Positions 35,508-45,500 are shown, numbered from the stretch's first letter. The stretch: DNA of 64,000 nt from Microbulbifer pacificus (GCF_002959965.1 NZ_PREV01000026.1:1526501-1590500), one strand, 5' to 3'. Notes: generated by a model from the letters alone, not told the origin. Numbers and translations: made by a program.

Positions 35508-36613
35508 TCAGCCCCCTGCGCGCGTTTGCCCAGCGCCTTCAATTGCGTATTGCGCTGCTCCTTCGGCAGCGCGCCCAGCTGCTCCACCGCAGTGTAAAAC
35601 GCGTCCCAGTTGCTGCCGCTGTCTTTGTACAACTGCACAAACGCCGGCACTTGCGACTGATACTCGCTCACCAGTGCCAGGGTGGCGTTATTGGTTTTTT
35701 CCACCAGCTTGGTGAATTGCTCATCCTGCTGCCAGCCAGCGGATGCTTCGCGGTAACAATGGCGCAACTGTCGCAGGGTGCGTGCTTTTTTTTCCCGCTT
35801 TTCAGCATCGCTCAGGTCCGAACCGTAGATCTGCTGCAGCTGCTTGCGCGCGCTCACCATCAGGCTGTTGACCCGCTGAGCCTGGGCAACACTCTCCACG
35901 CCGGGCGCGGGAATGCCCTGGCGCCGGCGCCAGTCTGGCAGCGCGATGCGCGATACCGCGGTGGCGAAACTCTCGTTGAACTGGGTATCCCCGGAGATAT
36001 ACACGCGCCGGTGGGCGAGCTCGTGAAACAGCAGGCTGGCGAGACGCTCCGGTTGCCAGTCTACAAAGCTCGACAACACCGGGTCATCAAACCAGCCCAG
36101 CGTGCTGTAGGCGGGCACCGGCCCCAGATACACATCGAAATTTTGTGCACGCAGGCGACCGGCCTGCGCCTCCGCATCCGCCTTATCGAAGTAACCGCGA
36201 TAGCTGGCACAGCCGGCAATGGGGTAACACCAGCGCTTTGGCGACAGCGAAAATTCCGGCGCCGCCACCAGATTCCACAGGGCATACTCCCCCTCAAGCT
36301 GAGTAAACTCACTGTAGGCACTGCCCACCGGCAGATGCAGTTCTGCTCCGGCATAGGCGCGGATGGACTGCACCCATTGCAGCTGACGGCGAAGTTTCGG
36401 GTCGGTCTGCTCATCCGCAAGCAACCGGTCGATGGGCTTGCGTCCCGCCAGGATCTTCAACTGGCCGGTCGCCGCCTGGGTATAGAAATGGACGGTTTCG
36501 CAACCGCTGAGAAGAAGGCAGGCGAAAAGCAAAAGCCTGCGCCAATGTCGGCTAAACCCAGGGAAAAGAGCTAGTTTTGTCTGCAGTAGGATATTTTTCA
36601 GGGAGTCGTCCAT
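35438..36613 (-). CDS. Zinc aminopeptidase-like lipoprotein (Pfam Aminopep, formerly DUF2265)
   Basis: 391 residues. An unusually long n-region precedes the lipobox LLLSGC (Cys38). The zinc motif HELAH (197-201) is followed by the Glu-bearing [10 protein letters not shown]. Also typical are [10 protein letters not shown] and [22 protein letters not shown]. The peptidase activity is inferred from the family. The start codon 36613-36611 overlaps on the opposite strand the start codon of the small membrane protein gene (36612-36614). The 3' end overlaps dtd by 70 bases. Confidence 0.85.
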   Translation of the reverse strand: MDDSLKNILLQTKLALFPGFSRHWRRLLLFACLLLSGCETVHFYTQAATGQLKILAGRKPIDRLLADEQTDPKLRRQLQWVQSIRAYAGAELHLPVGSAYSEFTQLEGEYALWNLVAAPEFSLSPKRWCYPIAGCASYRGYFDKADAEAQAGRLRAQNFDVYLGPVPAYSTLGWFDDPVLSSFVDWQPERLASLLFHELAHRRVYISGDTQFNESFATAVSRIALPDWRRRQGIPAPGVESVAQAQRVNSLMVSARKQLQQIYGSDLSDAEKREKKARTLRQLRHCYREASAGWQQDEQFTKLVEKTNNATLALVSEYQSQVPAFVQLYKDSGSNWDAFYTAVEQLGALPKEQRNTQLKALGKRAQGADQASSKNVTGPSLQSDTCMSAAN

Positions 36614-36848
36614 GCCACCTGTTGCCGCTGTATCGCTGGTATTTGCGCTGGTGCTGGGTGCCGTGTTGTGGATTTACCTGCTGCGGATCAGCTTTGCAGA
36701 TTCTACTCTGTTCGGCATCATCGCCCTGCTGCTGCCACCCCTCGCCCTGCTTTTTCTGATACCGCGGTGGCAATCTCACCGGGAGCTGTTTGCCCTGGCC
36801 CTCGCGGTGCTGGGCTTAATCAGCATAGCGGGTATCGCGACGGGTTGA
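36612..36848 (+). CDS. Small three-span membrane protein, unknown
   Basis: 78 residues that are almost entirely hydrophobic, with likely membrane segments at about 4-24, 30-50 and 58-77. A good AGGGAG ribosome site lies six bases before the ATG, which supports translation. The start codon shares two bases with that of the divergent aminopeptidase gene. It ends 8 bp from the tatC stop codon on the other strand. I recognise no family. Confidence 0.6.
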   Translation: MPPVAAVSLVFALVLGAVLWIYLLRISFADSTLFGIIALLLPPLALLFLIPRWQSHRELFALALAVLGLISIAGIATG

Positions 36849-36856
36849 GACCTGAC

Positions 36857-37600
36857 TCAGGGCTCCTCCGACAATTCCTCTCTGTTGCCGCGTCTGATCC
36901 AGCGCCCAAAGAACACTCCGATTTCGAACAACAGCCACATGGGTACGGCCAGCAGAGTCTGGGAAATGACATCTGGCGGCGTCAGCAGCATGCCGATGGC
37001 GAAACAGGCCACGATGACGTAGGGACGTTTTTTGGCCAGGTCCTGCGCCGATACCACGCCACTCCAGATGAGCACGATGGTGGCGATAGGAATTTCAAAG
37101 GCAAAACCAAAGGCAAAAAACAGCTTCAATGCCAGATCGAGATACATACGGATATCCGGCATTACCTTGATGTCCGCATCCGCCGAACTGATGAAAAATT
37201 CGAAGATCAGCGGGAATACCACGTAATACGCAAACGCCATACCGGCGTAAAACAGCACGATACTGGAAAACAACAGCGGAGCGATCAGACGTTTTTCGTG
37301 CTTGTACAGACCGGGAGCGATAAATGCCCAGAACTGATAGAGCACAAACGGGATGGCGGTAAAAAACGCCAGCACAAATGTCGTTTTGAAGGGGGTGAGA
37401 AAAGGCGAGGTGACCTCAGTGGCAATCATGCCCGCGCCTTCCGTAAGACGCGCCTGCAGCGGGTCGGCGACGAAATCGTAGATCTCATTGGCGAAGGGTG
37501 CCATACAGGCAAAAATCGCAATCACCACCAGCAGGGTTTTCAGCAGACGATCGCGCAGCTCGATCAGGTGCTCGATAAAAGGTTGTTCCCTGTCAGTCAT
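36857..37600 (-). CDS. tatC: Sec-independent protein translocase TatC
   Basis: 247 residues, six membrane segments. It starts with the conserved cytosolic FIEHLIELRDRLLK. The periplasmic loop residues PFLTPFKTTFVLAF and the FALPIATIVL-like block FAFEIPIATIVLIWSG are visible. TatC is the twin-arginine signal receptor and forms the translocase with TatA and TatB. It is last in the tatABC run, 45 bp after tatB. Confidence 0.96.
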   Translation of the reverse strand: MTDREQPFIEHLIELRDRLLKTLLVVIAIFACMAPFANEIYDFVADPLQARLTEGAGMIATEVTSPFLTPFKTTFVLAFFTAIPFVLYQFWAFIAPGLYKHEKRLIAPLLFSSIVLFYAGMAFAYYVVFPLIFEFFISSADADIKVMPDIRMYLDLALKLFFAFGFAFEIPIATIVLIWSGVVSAQDLAKKRPYVIVACFAIGMLLTPPDVISQTLLAVPMWLLFEIGVFFGRWIRRGNREELSEEP

Positions 37601-37645
37601 TGCTGGTCACTCGCGGGAACGTATTTATCACTCGTGAAATGTCGC

Positions 37646-38308
37646 TCATTGAGGCTTATCTTCCGCCGGACGCGATTTGTTTGTGGGTGGTGTGTCGGCG
37701 GCGTCCCTCACGGGAGCCTCTTGCGGGTCGACGCGGTCCACTTCCGCCCAGGTGTCATCTTCTTCGTGTTTGAAGTGGTCCGGATGATGAGGGTTGTACT
37801 CCGGATCACCGTGGTCGTGTAGATGTTCGGGATATTCCGGGTCTTCCAGATCCTCGTCGCTTTCATCGTCTTCCGGCAGGTATTCTTCGGCGCGCCGGGT
37901 TCCGGTTTCCTGCTCTGGCAGATAATCCTGCGCGACGCGAAGCTGGTCGGCCTGGGGATCCGGCTCCGATGGCGGTGCAGCTTCCTCGGGATGTTTGAGT
38001 GCGTCCGCCTGCCGCTGCACGTCTTTCAGATCCTGCGCAAATTTTCTTTCCGCCTCACTGAAGGTGCGTTCCATTTCCGCCTTGCTTTCACGCAACTCGC
38101 GCAATACGCGCTCATTGTGCAGTTCGCGGCGAATATCGTCGGCACCCACTTCGCGCTCCAGCTCCTCGCGGGCACTGCCGAGTGTATGCTTGATCTGGGT
38201 CCACCAGCGCACCGTGGTACGCACGGCATCCGGAAGACGCTCGGGGCCGATCACCACAAGTCCAACGATTCCCACAACCAGCAGCTCAAAAAATCCGATA
38301 TCAAACAC
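37646..38308 (-). CDS. tatB: Sec-independent protein translocase TatB
   Basis: 220 residues. A short N-terminal membrane helix (about 3-20) with the Tat hinge GPERLP is followed by an amphipathic helix and a long, highly acidic C-terminal region rich in Glu, Asp and Pro. The last 20 residues turn mixed-charge. The tail is longer than in E. coli TatB (171) and probably disordered. TatB sits next to TatC in the receptor complex. Confidence 0.94.
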   Translation of the reverse strand: MFDIGFFELLVVGIVGLVVIGPERLPDAVRTTVRWWTQIKHTLGSAREELEREVGADDIRRELHNERVLRELRESKAEMERTFSEAERKFAQDLKDVQRQADALKHPEEAAPPSEPDPQADQLRVAQDYLPEQETGTRRAEEYLPEDDESDEDLEDPEYPEHLHDHGDPEYNPHHPDHFKHEEDDTWAEVDRVDPQEAPVRDAADTPPTNKSRPAEDKPQ

Positions 38309-38337
38309 GCGTCAATCGCTCAATGGCCTGCGAAGGA

Positions 38338-38583
38338 TTATTTGTCCTGGGACTGCTTTTCATCCGAGGTGGTTTTCTGCTGAGGTTTCACGTTGTCGTC
38401 CTTGCCCAGCAATTCCGGGTCCTTGTCGTCCTCATCGTCTTTCTTGCCATCTTCCTTCATGGCTTTCTTGAAGCCCTTGATGGCACCACCGAGGTCGCCG
38501 CCGAGGTTGCGCAGGCGCTTGGTGCCGAAGATCAGCAGTACGATGACCAGCAGAATCAGTAATTGTTGCCAGCTGATGCCCAT
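38338..38583 (-). CDS. tatA: Sec-independent protein translocase TatA
   Basis: 81 residues: a membrane helix (about 5-20), the [14 protein letters not shown] hinge, an amphipathic helix ([12 protein letters not shown]) and an acidic/polar tail. TatA oligomers form the passage through the membrane. Gene order tatA-tatB-tatC downstream of hisE is the arrangement seen in Pseudomonas. The gap to tatB is 29 bp. Confidence 0.95.
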   Translation of the reverse strand: MGISWQQLLILLVIVLLIFGTKRLRNLGGDLGGAIKGFKKAMKEDGKKDDEDDKDPELLGKDDNVKPQQKTTSDEKQSQDK

Positions 38584-38643
38584 GTGAAATGCTCCTGAAA
38601 ATGTTCTCTGTTTCGTGTCTGTCCCGCGTTTGCGGGCGTTGGA

Positions 38644-38991
38644 TCAATCCTGTGGGCGCGCGGCCTTTTCTTCCAGCCCCGACAGGCCGAAGCGACGTCC
38701 CAGCTCGTCCAGTACCTCGCGGGAGTCCCCCCCAAGATGTGCGAGCATTACCAGCGAGTGGAACCAGAGATCGGCGGTCTCGCCGATCAGCGCCTTGTGT
38801 TCTTCACTCTCGCGACCCTTGCCCTCTGCGTCCTTGGCGGCAATCACCAGCTCGGTGGCTTCCTCGCCCACCTTTTCCAGAATCTTGTTCAACCCTTTGC
38901 GGTGCAGACTCGCCACATAGGAGGACTCCGCATCCCCCTGTTGCATGCGCAGCCGGAGCACCCGGTCCAGTTGTATCAGCATGTTGCTCAT
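38644..38991 (-). CDS. hisE: Phosphoribosyl-ATP pyrophosphatase
   Basis: 115 residues. The MazG-like all-alpha NTP pyrophosphatase fold is recognised from [19 protein letters not shown] and the metal-binding [14 protein letters not shown]. It performs the second step of histidine synthesis, PRATP to PRAMP. It starts 20 bp after hisI, and the two enzymes are separate here (fused in E. coli). ATG 38991 or ATG 38982 could be the start. Confidence 0.95.
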   Translation of the reverse strand: MSNMLIQLDRVLRLRMQQGDAESSYVASLHRKGLNKILEKVGEEATELVIAAKDAEGKGRESEEHKALIGETADLWFHSLVMLAHLGGDSREVLDELGRRFGLSGLEEKAARPQD

Positions 38992-39011
38992 GTCGACGTC
39001 TATTACCCTGG

Positions 39012-39410
39012 CTATTTCTTCTCTGCGTAAATCATTTCCGGATCAACAAGCACCGGTTGGCGGATCTGCCAACGGCCGTTTTCCAGTACCTGATAAAAGC
39101 AGCTGGTGCGCCCGGTATGACAGGCGATACCGCCCAACTGTTCCACCAGTAATACGATGGTATCGCCGTCGCAGTCGAGGCGGATTTCCCGCACCTGCTG
39201 CACATGCCCGGAGGACTCGCCCTTGCGCCACAGTTTGCCCCGGGAGCGCGACCAATAGACCGCGCGGCCTTCCTCAACCGTCAGGCGCAGGGACTCGGCG
39301 TTCATCCATGCCATCATCAATACCCGCCCGGTTTTGACATCCTGGGCTATGGCGGGTACCAGGCCGTCGCTGTTCCAGCTGACCGCCTGGGTAAAATCGG
39401 TTTTGCTCAC
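39012..39410 (-). CDS. hisI: Phosphoribosyl-AMP cyclohydrolase
   Basis: 132 residues. The family motifs are [29 protein letters not shown] and the zinc/magnesium site [13 protein letters not shown] followed by [11 protein letters not shown]. It catalyses the third step of histidine synthesis, opening the purine ring of PRAMP. It lies between ubiB and hisE, apart from the main his operon, as in pseudomonads. Confidence 0.96.
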   Translation of the reverse strand: MSKTDFTQAVSWNSDGLVPAIAQDVKTGRVLMMAWMNAESLRLTVEEGRAVYWSRSRGKLWRKGESSGHVQQVREIRLDCDGDTIVLLVEQLGGIACHTGRTSCFYQVLENGRWQIRQPVLVDPEMIYAEKK

Positions 39411-39487
39411 GATTCGCGTCCTTACTGCATTCGTTATTGTAGGCTGGCCGGTCCGCTTCCCGGCTCCGGTTTTGCCAACAGGGTTGA

Positions 39488-41125
39488 TCAGGGCCAGAGC
39501 AACAGTGCCAGCCCCACCGCCCCCAGCGCCCAGCTCGCCGCCGGAATCTGCGCCAACAGCCCGGGCGATGCCACCAGTGCCGCGCCCGCCGCCAGCAGGC
39601 CTCCGACCAGCATGCGCGCATAGCGCGCCCGCCCGCGGCGCCGGCTGCCCGCCAGCTGCTCACTCAGTTGCTGCAACTGCGGTCCCAGCTCCCGCCCCTG
39701 CTCCAGGGCGGAGAACGCCAATTGCGGCAGTTGCGGGAATTTTTCCAGCCATTCCGGCCCATACCGTCGAATTTCACCGACGATGGTCTTGGGGTGTATA
39801 CGCTCGCGCATCCACCGCTCCAGAAATGGATGAGCAGTCTTCCACAGATCCAGTTGCGGATAAAGCTGGCGCCCCAATCCCTCAATATTCAACAGCGTCT
39901 TCTGCAACAGCACCAACTGCGGCTGCACTTCCATGTCGAACCTTCTCGCCGTCTGGAACAGGCTGATCAGCACCCGCGCGAACGAAATCTCGCCCAGCGG
40001 TTTCTCAAAGATCGGCTCGCACACCGAGCGGATCGCCGCCTCAAACGCATTTACCGGGGTATCCCGCCGCACCCAGCCGCTCTGCACATGCAGCTCCGCC
40101 ACCATGCGGTAGTCGCGCCGGAACATAGCCAGCAAATTGCGCGCCAGATAGTACTGGTCCTCACGGGTCAGGCTGCCGACGATGGCGGTGTCGATGGCGA
40201 TGTATTTGGGGCGGTCCGGGTGTTCGCGGGACACAAAGATGTTGCCCGGGTGCATATCCGCGTGGAAGAAATTGTGCTCGAACACCTGCTTGAAAAAGAT
40301 CTCCACCCCGCGTTCCGCCAGTAGCGGCATATCCGTGTTCTGCGCGCGCAACTGCGCCAGGTCCGTCACCGGAATACCGTCGATACGCTCCAGCACCAGC
40401 ACATTCTCGCGGGTGTAGTCCCAGTGCACCTCCGGGATATACAGCAGGGGGGAATTGGTGAAATTGCGCTTTAGCTCCGAGCCATTGGACGCCTCGCGTA
40501 CCAGATCCAGCTCGCCCTCGATGGTGTGGCGGTAATCCTCCACCACCTCCACCGGGCGCATGCGACGACCGTCCGGCAGATAGCGCTCGATCCAGCGGGC
40601 GATGTAGTGCAGCAACTCCAGATCCTGCTGGATCACTTTATTGATGCCGGGGCGTAGTACCTTCACCACCACCGACTGGCCGGGTGCACCCTGTCTGTCT
40701 TTCAGCTTCGCCGCATGCACCTGTGCCACCGAGGCAGAGGCCAGCGGTTCGCGCTCAAACTCCGCAAACAGCTCGTCCACGGTTGCACCCAATGCCGCCT
40801 CGATACGCGCAATACACTGGTCTGCGGGGAACGGCGGCACATTGTCCTGCAGCCGGTTCAGCTCCTGCACCATATCCACCGGCAACAGGTCCGGGCGGGT
40901 GGAAAGCAACTGACCGAACTTCACATAGATCGGCCCCAGATCCTCCAGCGCCCGCCGCAACCGCTCACCGCGGCCCATATTCTTCGTTTTACTGCTCTGC
41001 GGCAGCAACTTCGCCGGCGCCCACAGCGCCCGCAGCCACAGGGGCTGATGCTCCGCGGGAATCAGTTCATTCAGGCGATAGCGCAGGAATACCTGCGCGA
41101 TGGTCAGACTTCTGGCAATTGGCAC
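39488..41125 (-). CDS. ubiB: Ubiquinone biosynthesis atypical kinase/ATPase UbiB
   Basis: 545 residues from GTG 41125. The frame is open 42 codons upstream, but that part overlaps ubiJ, and 545 residues matches E. coli UbiB (546). The ABC1/ADCK motif [14 protein letters not shown], the Ala-rich loop (ASASVAQVH), the catalytic loop [10 protein letters not shown] and the DTAIVG metal motif are visible. A C-terminal hairpin of two hydrophobic helices anchors it in the membrane. UbiB's ATPase activity supports ubiquinone assembly. The ubiJ stop lies 4 bp upstream. Confidence 0.96.
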   Translation of the reverse strand: MPIARSLTIAQVFLRYRLNELIPAEHQPLWLRALWAPAKLLPQSSKTKNMGRGERLRRALEDLGPIYVKFGQLLSTRPDLLPVDMVQELNRLQDNVPPFPADQCIARIEAALGATVDELFAEFEREPLASASVAQVHAAKLKDRQGAPGQSVVVKVLRPGINKVIQQDLELLHYIARWIERYLPDGRRMRPVEVVEDYRHTIEGELDLVREASNGSELKRNFTNSPLLYIPEVHWDYTRENVLVLERIDGIPVTDLAQLRAQNTDMPLLAERGVEIFFKQVFEHNFFHADMHPGNIFVSREHPDRPKYIAIDTAIVGSLTREDQYYLARNLLAMFRRDYRMVAELHVQSGWVRRDTPVNAFEAAIRSVCEPIFEKPLGEISFARVLISLFQTARRFDMEVQPQLVLLQKTLLNIEGLGRQLYPQLDLWKTAHPFLERWMRERIHPKTIVGEIRRYGPEWLEKFPQLPQLAFSALEQGRELGPQLQQLSEQLAGSRRRGRARYARMLVGGLLAAGAALVASPGLLAQIPAASWALGAVGLALLLWP

Positions 41126-41129
41126 GTTC

Positions 41130-41804
41130 CTACTTCTCCCCGCCATCGTTCTGGTTCCGGCCTTCAACTTTGCGGCGCAGAATCGCGATGCGCGCCTCCA
41201 GCCGGTCCACCCCCTGGGCAAACCCGGCCACATCCTCCGCAAACGCCTCAAACTGCGCCTGCGGCGGCGTCATCCGCCACTCCTCACTCACCGCCTCAGC
41301 GCTCGCCTTGGGCGCCGCACCCAGCGCGTCTTTCAGCCAGCTCGCCGCCATGCGAATACCGGTGCCGAGCTGGTGCGCCGGTGCATCACCGATCAGCTTT
41401 GCCAGCGGCTCCTCCCAGTCGATATCCAGATCCCGCAGGATGGATTGCAGCTCCGCCAGCAGCGCACTGGAACCACGCACCGTCACCCCGAGCTTCGCCG
41501 GCGTGGCATCGCGGTTTTTCAGCAGTTGCAGGAAGGCCAGCGCCGAGCCGGACAGCTCCGTGGTCACCTCACCGCTCCAGCGGCTGTGCACCTCGATACA
41601 ATTTCCACCAAACTCAGCGCCTTCATCATCCTCGTCGTCGATGACCAGAAACAGGTTCATGGCCGGCGCGGTGAGATTAACCCCCAGCACCTTGCCCGCC
41701 AGTTTTGTCAGGCGCGCGCGGCTGCCCGGGTCGTAGCGGAGTGCGGTATTGATGGCGGTTTCCAAGGTGGCGTCGAAGCCGGCGCGGAAGGTAGGGTCGG
41801 TCAT
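41130..41804 (-). CDS. ubiJ: Ubiquinone biosynthesis accessory factor UbiJ
   Basis: 224 residues. An N-terminal SCP2 sterol-carrier-like domain (about 10-115; [22 protein letters not shown]) precedes a helical C-terminus with a coiled-coil-like end. UbiJ binds ubiquinone intermediates and, with UbiK, organises the soluble Ubi metabolon. It is encoded between ubiE and ubiB, the conserved order. A nested-hairpin repeat fills the 181-bp gap between it and ubiE. Confidence 0.93.
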   Translation of the reverse strand: MTDPTFRAGFDATLETAINTALRYDPGSRARLTKLAGKVLGVNLTAPAMNLFLVIDDEDDEGAEFGGNCIEVHSRWSGEVTTELSGSALAFLQLLKNRDATPAKLGVTVRGSSALLAELQSILRDLDIDWEEPLAKLIGDAPAHQLGTGIRMAASWLKDALGAAPKASAEAVSEEWRMTPPQAQFEAFAEDVAGFAQGVDRLEARIAILRRKVEGRNQNDGGEK

Positions 41805-41852
41805 TATCGAGGCTTAATCCGTGCGATGTACGCTGATGCGAAGGTCCGGGCG

Positions 41853-41944
41853 GCGGGAACCCCTCGCGAGACCTTCTAAAACAGGGATGTTTTAGAAGAG
41901 CCCCCAGGGATGGGTTCACGGCGTGTCTCGCGAGGGGTTCCCGC
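41853..41944. repeat. Nested-hairpin dispersed repeat, copy 2 (ubiE-ubiJ)
   Basis: The outer arms 41853-41872 and 41925-41944 pair perfectly over 20 bp. Inside lie a perfect ten-base-pair hairpin (41873-41882 with 41889-41898, loop AGGGAT) and the core 41899-41924 containing CAGGGATGGGTTCACGGCG. The core is identical to the one near 58.2 kb. This is the cleanest copy of the family. It lies inside the ubiE-ubiJ-ubiB operon. Confidence 0.9.
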
Positions 41945-41985
41945 TGCACGGGCCGCCACGGACTGCGAAAGAACGTTCGGAGGAA

Positions 41986-42735
41986 CTACGGCTTGATGCC
42001 CTTGTGCAAAGCTACAATGCCACCGGTCATATTGTGGAACTCGCAGTCCACAAAACCCGCGTCGCTCATCATGCCTTTCAGGGTTTCCTGATCCGGATGC
42101 ATCCGGATGCTCTCCGCCAGATAGCGGTAGCTGTCCGCATCGTCCGCCACCAGCTTGCCCATAAACGGCAGCAGGCGGAATGAATACTGGTCGTAGACCT
42201 TCTCCAGCAGCTTCGACTCCGGCTTGGAAAACTCCAGCACCAGCAGGCGGCCACCGGGCTTCAATACCCGCAGCATCGAACGCAGCGCCAGATCCTTGTC
42301 GGTCACATTGCGCAGGCCAAACGCGATGGTGATGCAGTCAAACGTATCGTCCGGAAACGGCAGATACTGGGCGTCCGCCTGCACCGTCTCCACATTGCCC
42401 GCAATACCGCGGTCCAGCAGACGATCGCGCCCCACCTTCAACATGGACTCGTTGATATCCGCCAGCACCACCTTGCCGGTGGGCCCCACGATACGGGAGA
42501 ACCGTGCCGTCAGATCCCCGGTGCCCCCGGCGATATCCAGGATTGTCTGTCCCGGGCGCGCCGCCGACAGCTCGATGGTGAAGCGCTTCCACAGCCGGTG
42601 TATCCCCCCGGACATCAGATCGTTCATCACATCGTAACGGGCCGCCACCGAGTGAAAAACATCCGCCACCCGTCCGGCCTTCTCTTCCACCGGCACCTGC
42701 TGGTAGCCGAAATGGGTCGTCTTGCGTTCGGTCAT
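41986..42735 (-). CDS. ubiE: Ubiquinone/menaquinone C-methyltransferase
   Basis: 249 residues. Class I SAM-dependent methyltransferase with motif [15 protein letters not shown] (about 71-84). The UbiE signatures [17 protein letters not shown] and, near the end, [31 protein letters not shown] are present. It methylates the demethoxy-quinol ring in ubiquinone synthesis. It is the first gene of the ubiE-ubiJ-ubiB-hisI-hisE-tatABC run. Confidence 0.97.
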   Translation of the reverse strand: MTERKTTHFGYQQVPVEEKAGRVADVFHSVAARYDVMNDLMSGGIHRLWKRFTIELSAARPGQTILDIAGGTGDLTARFSRIVGPTGKVVLADINESMLKVGRDRLLDRGIAGNVETVQADAQYLPFPDDTFDCITIAFGLRNVTDKDLALRSMLRVLKPGGRLLVLEFSKPESKLLEKVYDQYSFRLLPFMGKLVADDADSYRYLAESIRMHPDQETLKGMMSDAGFVDCEFHNMTGGIVALHKGIKP

Positions 42736-42849
42736 CTTGCGCCTGCTGTACCAAATTCAGGGCGGTATTGTACATGGGGCGGGCCCCGTGGGCACTCGCC
42801 GGGACAGTGCAGCCCTACACTAAAGCCAGTACGGAAATTTGGAATTACC

Positions 42850-43713
42850 ATGAGCTACCGCTTCCACCCCCAGGAACCACCGGGCAGGGAAATGCAGCGG
42901 ATTGGCGGAGAGCAGATTTCTGCAGCGCTCCGGACCTGTACTCAACCGGACAAGGAAGGAGCCACCCACCAGATCCGCAAACACTGCAAAAAAATGCGCG
43001 CTCTGGCACGTTTGCTGCAGAAAACCGACGACCGGACCGAGAAATACTACCGCTTCGAGAATGCCCACTATCGCCGCATTGCGGAGCTGTTATCCGCTAG
43101 TCGCGATGCCGTTTCCCTCCACGATGCCCTGGTCAGGCAGTTGGGTGGCGAGCGGTTTCCCGAGACGGCGGCGCTGCTCCAGTCCCGAATCGACACCGGC
43201 GATACGCAGGATGCACTGCAACAGGCGAGAGAATTGCTGCAGCAGGGTGCAGAGCATATCGGCAACCACGCATTTGGCGGGCTCGACAGGAAGGATCTGA
43301 AGCGCGGTTACGCGCGCAGTTATCGGCGCACGTTCAAAGCCGCACAGAAGGCACTGGATAAGTACGATGACACTGCCATCCACACCCTGCGCAAGCGAGT
43401 CAAGGATCAGTGGTACCACACCCGACTGCTGCAGACACTCCAGCCGAAAAAAATCGGCCGCCGCCGGGCGCGGTTGAAAATTCTGGCCAGTGCGCTGGGC
43501 GACTGGCGCGATCTGCGCCTGCTGTGCGCCTATCTGGCAACGCACAAAGCTACCCTGGACGCAAAGACGGAAAAGGAACTGATACCACTGCTGGATAGTG
43601 CCCGGCAACGGCTGGAGGCGCTGCGGACAGTGATTGAGCGGGAGTGCCGCTGTCTGTTTGAGCACAAGCGCTGGAAGTCCCAGCGCAAGTGCAAGCTTCC
43701 CACAGCCGAATAA
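42850..43713 (+). CDS. CHAD domain protein
   Basis: 287 residues from ATG 42850. The CHAD helical domain has the conserved His/Lys/Arg pattern HQIRKHCKKMRALARLLQ near the start and TLRKRVKDQWYHTRLLQ later. CHAD domains bind inorganic polyphosphate through these basic residues. There is no CYTH domain here. It is convergent with the alkaline phosphatase gene (8-bp gap), so its polyphosphate affinity fits a phosphate-themed neighbourhood. No Pho box is seen upstream. Confidence 0.88.
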   Translation: MSYRFHPQEPPGREMQRIGGEQISAALRTCTQPDKEGATHQIRKHCKKMRALARLLQKTDDRTEKYYRFENAHYRRIAELLSASRDAVSLHDALVRQLGGERFPETAALLQSRIDTGDTQDALQQARELLQQGAEHIGNHAFGGLDRKDLKRGYARSYRRTFKAAQKALDKYDDTAIHTLRKRVKDQWYHTRLLQTLQPKKIGRRRARLKILASALGDWRDLRLLCAYLATHKATLDAKTEKELIPLLDSARQRLEALRTVIERECRCLFEHKRWKSQRKCKLPTAE

Positions 43714-43721
43714 GCGCGGAA

Positions 43722-45278
43722 TTACTTGTCCGCCAGCAACCCTGCGGCGTGGGCCATCACATGAAATACATAATTCTGCTCGTGTGTGCCGGATATCAGC
43801 TGTGAACCTGGACCGCGCGCCCAGATGCCCACATCTTCACCGCCGTGGGTTTCCCCTGACGTAGGCACCAGCGCCTCCTGGAAAAACCCCGGATTCTGCG
43901 TATTCACCTTGCTGATATCCGCACGCCCGGCGTGGGTGTGGGTGTCGCGGCGGTTGTCGGAATCGGTTTCCTTGCCCAGGTCCGCAAAACCCTGGCCATT
44001 GGCGTAGCCGACGGTGGTGTAGGGTTTGCCGTCGCCGGCGAGATCCGGGGTCTTGTTAGGTTCGCCACGCTCGTCATTGCCCACCACCTTGCCGAGAATC
44101 GGGTTGCCGCGGGTGGGGTAGCCGGCGATGGTGAAGGTGTGGCTGTGGTCAGCGGTGACGATAATCAGGGTGTCCCTGGCATCGGTGTTGTCCATCGCCA
44201 CCTGCACCGCGTTGGCAAATTCCACCGCATCGTGCAGCGCGTTGTAGGCGTTGCCGGCGTGGTGACCGTGGTCGATGCGCCCACCCTCCACCAGCAGGAA
44301 ATAACCATCCTTGTTTTTCTGCAGCAGCTCCAGGCCCTTCGCGGTCATCTCACTGAGGGAGGGCTCACCGGCCTTGTCGTTCTTGCGGTCGGATTCGTAA
44401 CGCATGTGGGAGGGCTGGAACAGGCCGAGCAGCTTGTCGCTGGAGCCGCCCTTCACTTTGTCGAAGCCGGCCCGGTCTTCGATATACACCGCGTTCTTGC
44501 CGTAGCGCTTCTGCCACTCATTCACCAGATTGCGGCCATCCTCACGCTTGCCAGCAGTGCCTTCCAGATCGACGACATCTATGGGCAGAAAGCCGCGGCG
44601 CCCACCGCCCATGATCACATCGATGCCATCGCCCACCGGCATTTCCACCAGTTGCGCGGCTATGTCGCGACAGCCTTCCGGTGCGGTGTATTCCCAGTCG
44701 CGCTCCGGCACCTTGGCGTAGCTGGCGGCGGGAGTGGCGTGGGTGATGCGCGCGGTGCTGATGATACCGGTGCTCTTGCCGCGGGCTTCCGCGAGCTCCA
44801 GAGCGGTGGTCAGCGGGCGGGCGAGGCTCGCCTTACAGTCTCCGCGGGCGACGGATTCATCCACGCCGATAAACCCGGCTTTGGTTTTCACGCCGCTCAG
44901 CAGGGCACTGGCGGTGCCGGCGGAATCCGGGGTCTGCTGGTTGGTGTTGTAGGTTTTGATCAGCCCGGCAAAAGGCATCTTCTCGAAACTCAGGAAATTT
45001 TCCTCGCCGGTGTTGCCCTGCATCTGGCCGGCGAGAATACGCGCGGCAGTGACGGTGGAGATACCCATGCCGTCACCGACAAACAGAATCACATTCTTTG
45101 CCGCACCGCGTTTATTGTTGATCTCGACCTCAGCGGCCTGTTGCAGGCGGCTCTGGGCGCCATTGAACCAGTGGCTGTTGCGCTGGCTGTCGGGCAGCTT
45201 TTCAGCCGCGAGCGCGGCGGACAGGGTGGCGGTAGAGAGAACACAGGCGAGCGCTGCGGCGATGGATTTGCGGATCAT
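43722..45278 (-). CDS. phoA: Alkaline phosphatase (PhoA-type)
   Basis: 518 residues from ATG 45278. The signal peptide is MIRKSIAAALACVLSTATLS-like, giving a periplasmic enzyme. The metal site LFVGDGMGISTVTAARI, the nucleophile Ser119 (TPDSAGTASA) and the His-bearing blocks GRIDHGHHAGN and TADHSHTF are all present. It hydrolyses phosphomonoesters to release phosphate. A Pho box with correctly spaced -10 lies 58-75 bp upstream of the start codon, implying PhoB control. Confidence 0.95.
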   Translation of the reverse strand: MIRKSIAAALACVLSTATLSAALAAEKLPDSQRNSHWFNGAQSRLQQAAEVEINNKRGAAKNVILFVGDGMGISTVTAARILAGQMQGNTGEENFLSFEKMPFAGLIKTYNTNQQTPDSAGTASALLSGVKTKAGFIGVDESVARGDCKASLARPLTTALELAEARGKSTGIISTARITHATPAASYAKVPERDWEYTAPEGCRDIAAQLVEMPVGDGIDVIMGGGRRGFLPIDVVDLEGTAGKREDGRNLVNEWQKRYGKNAVYIEDRAGFDKVKGGSSDKLLGLFQPSHMRYESDRKNDKAGEPSLSEMTAKGLELLQKNKDGYFLLVEGGRIDHGHHAGNAYNALHDAVEFANAVQVAMDNTDARDTLIIVTADHSHTFTIAGYPTRGNPILGKVVGNDERGEPNKTPDLAGDGKPYTTVGYANGQGFADLGKETDSDNRRDTHTHAGRADISKVNTQNPGFFQEALVPTSGETHGGEDVGIWARGPGSQLISGTHEQNYVFHVMAHAAGLLADK

Positions 45279-45319
45279 TACGTTACCCCCGGGCAAATCA
45301 GGCAAAAAGAACGGCGCCA

Positions 45320-45353
45320 ATTAGACTGGGGGCATATTACAGAATGGTGACGA
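45320..45353 (-). promoter_or_regulatory. Pho box and -10 of phoA
   Basis: The minus strand reads TCGTCAC-CATT-CTGTAAT (45336-45353), two seven-base PhoB half-sites 11 bases apart. After exactly 10 bases, TCTAAT (45320-45325) follows as the -10. The first half-site is weak and the second matches six of seven consensus bases. Confidence 0.7.
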
Positions 45354-45443
45354 GTCCTTCGATAACTGAATGTCCAACCGTGTGCGCCTTGTAGGCAAAT
45401 TGGAAAGGCGCAACTCAAGCAGCCGTCCATGGAGCTAAAACCT

Positions 45444-45465
45444 GCCAGGCCATCCTTGGCCTGGC
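45444..45465. repeat. Repeat family B hairpin, copy 1
   Basis: GCCAGGCCA-TCCT-TGGCCTGGC is a perfect nine-base-pair stem. The neighbouring AGCAGCCGTCCATGG (from about 45419) is also found beside the copy near 49.7 kb, followed in both by GCGCCAA. It sits between the phoA promoter and the cytochrome gene. Confidence 0.75.
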
Positions 45466-45500
45466 GCCAATACAAGCTGGCTCCTGCAGGGTACTCGGAA

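Noticed and set aside
43932-45350. 472-codon plus-strand frame opposite phoA
   Set aside because: Composition is repetitive Val/Ala/Gly/His; the phoA frame has all catalytic residues and a Pho box.
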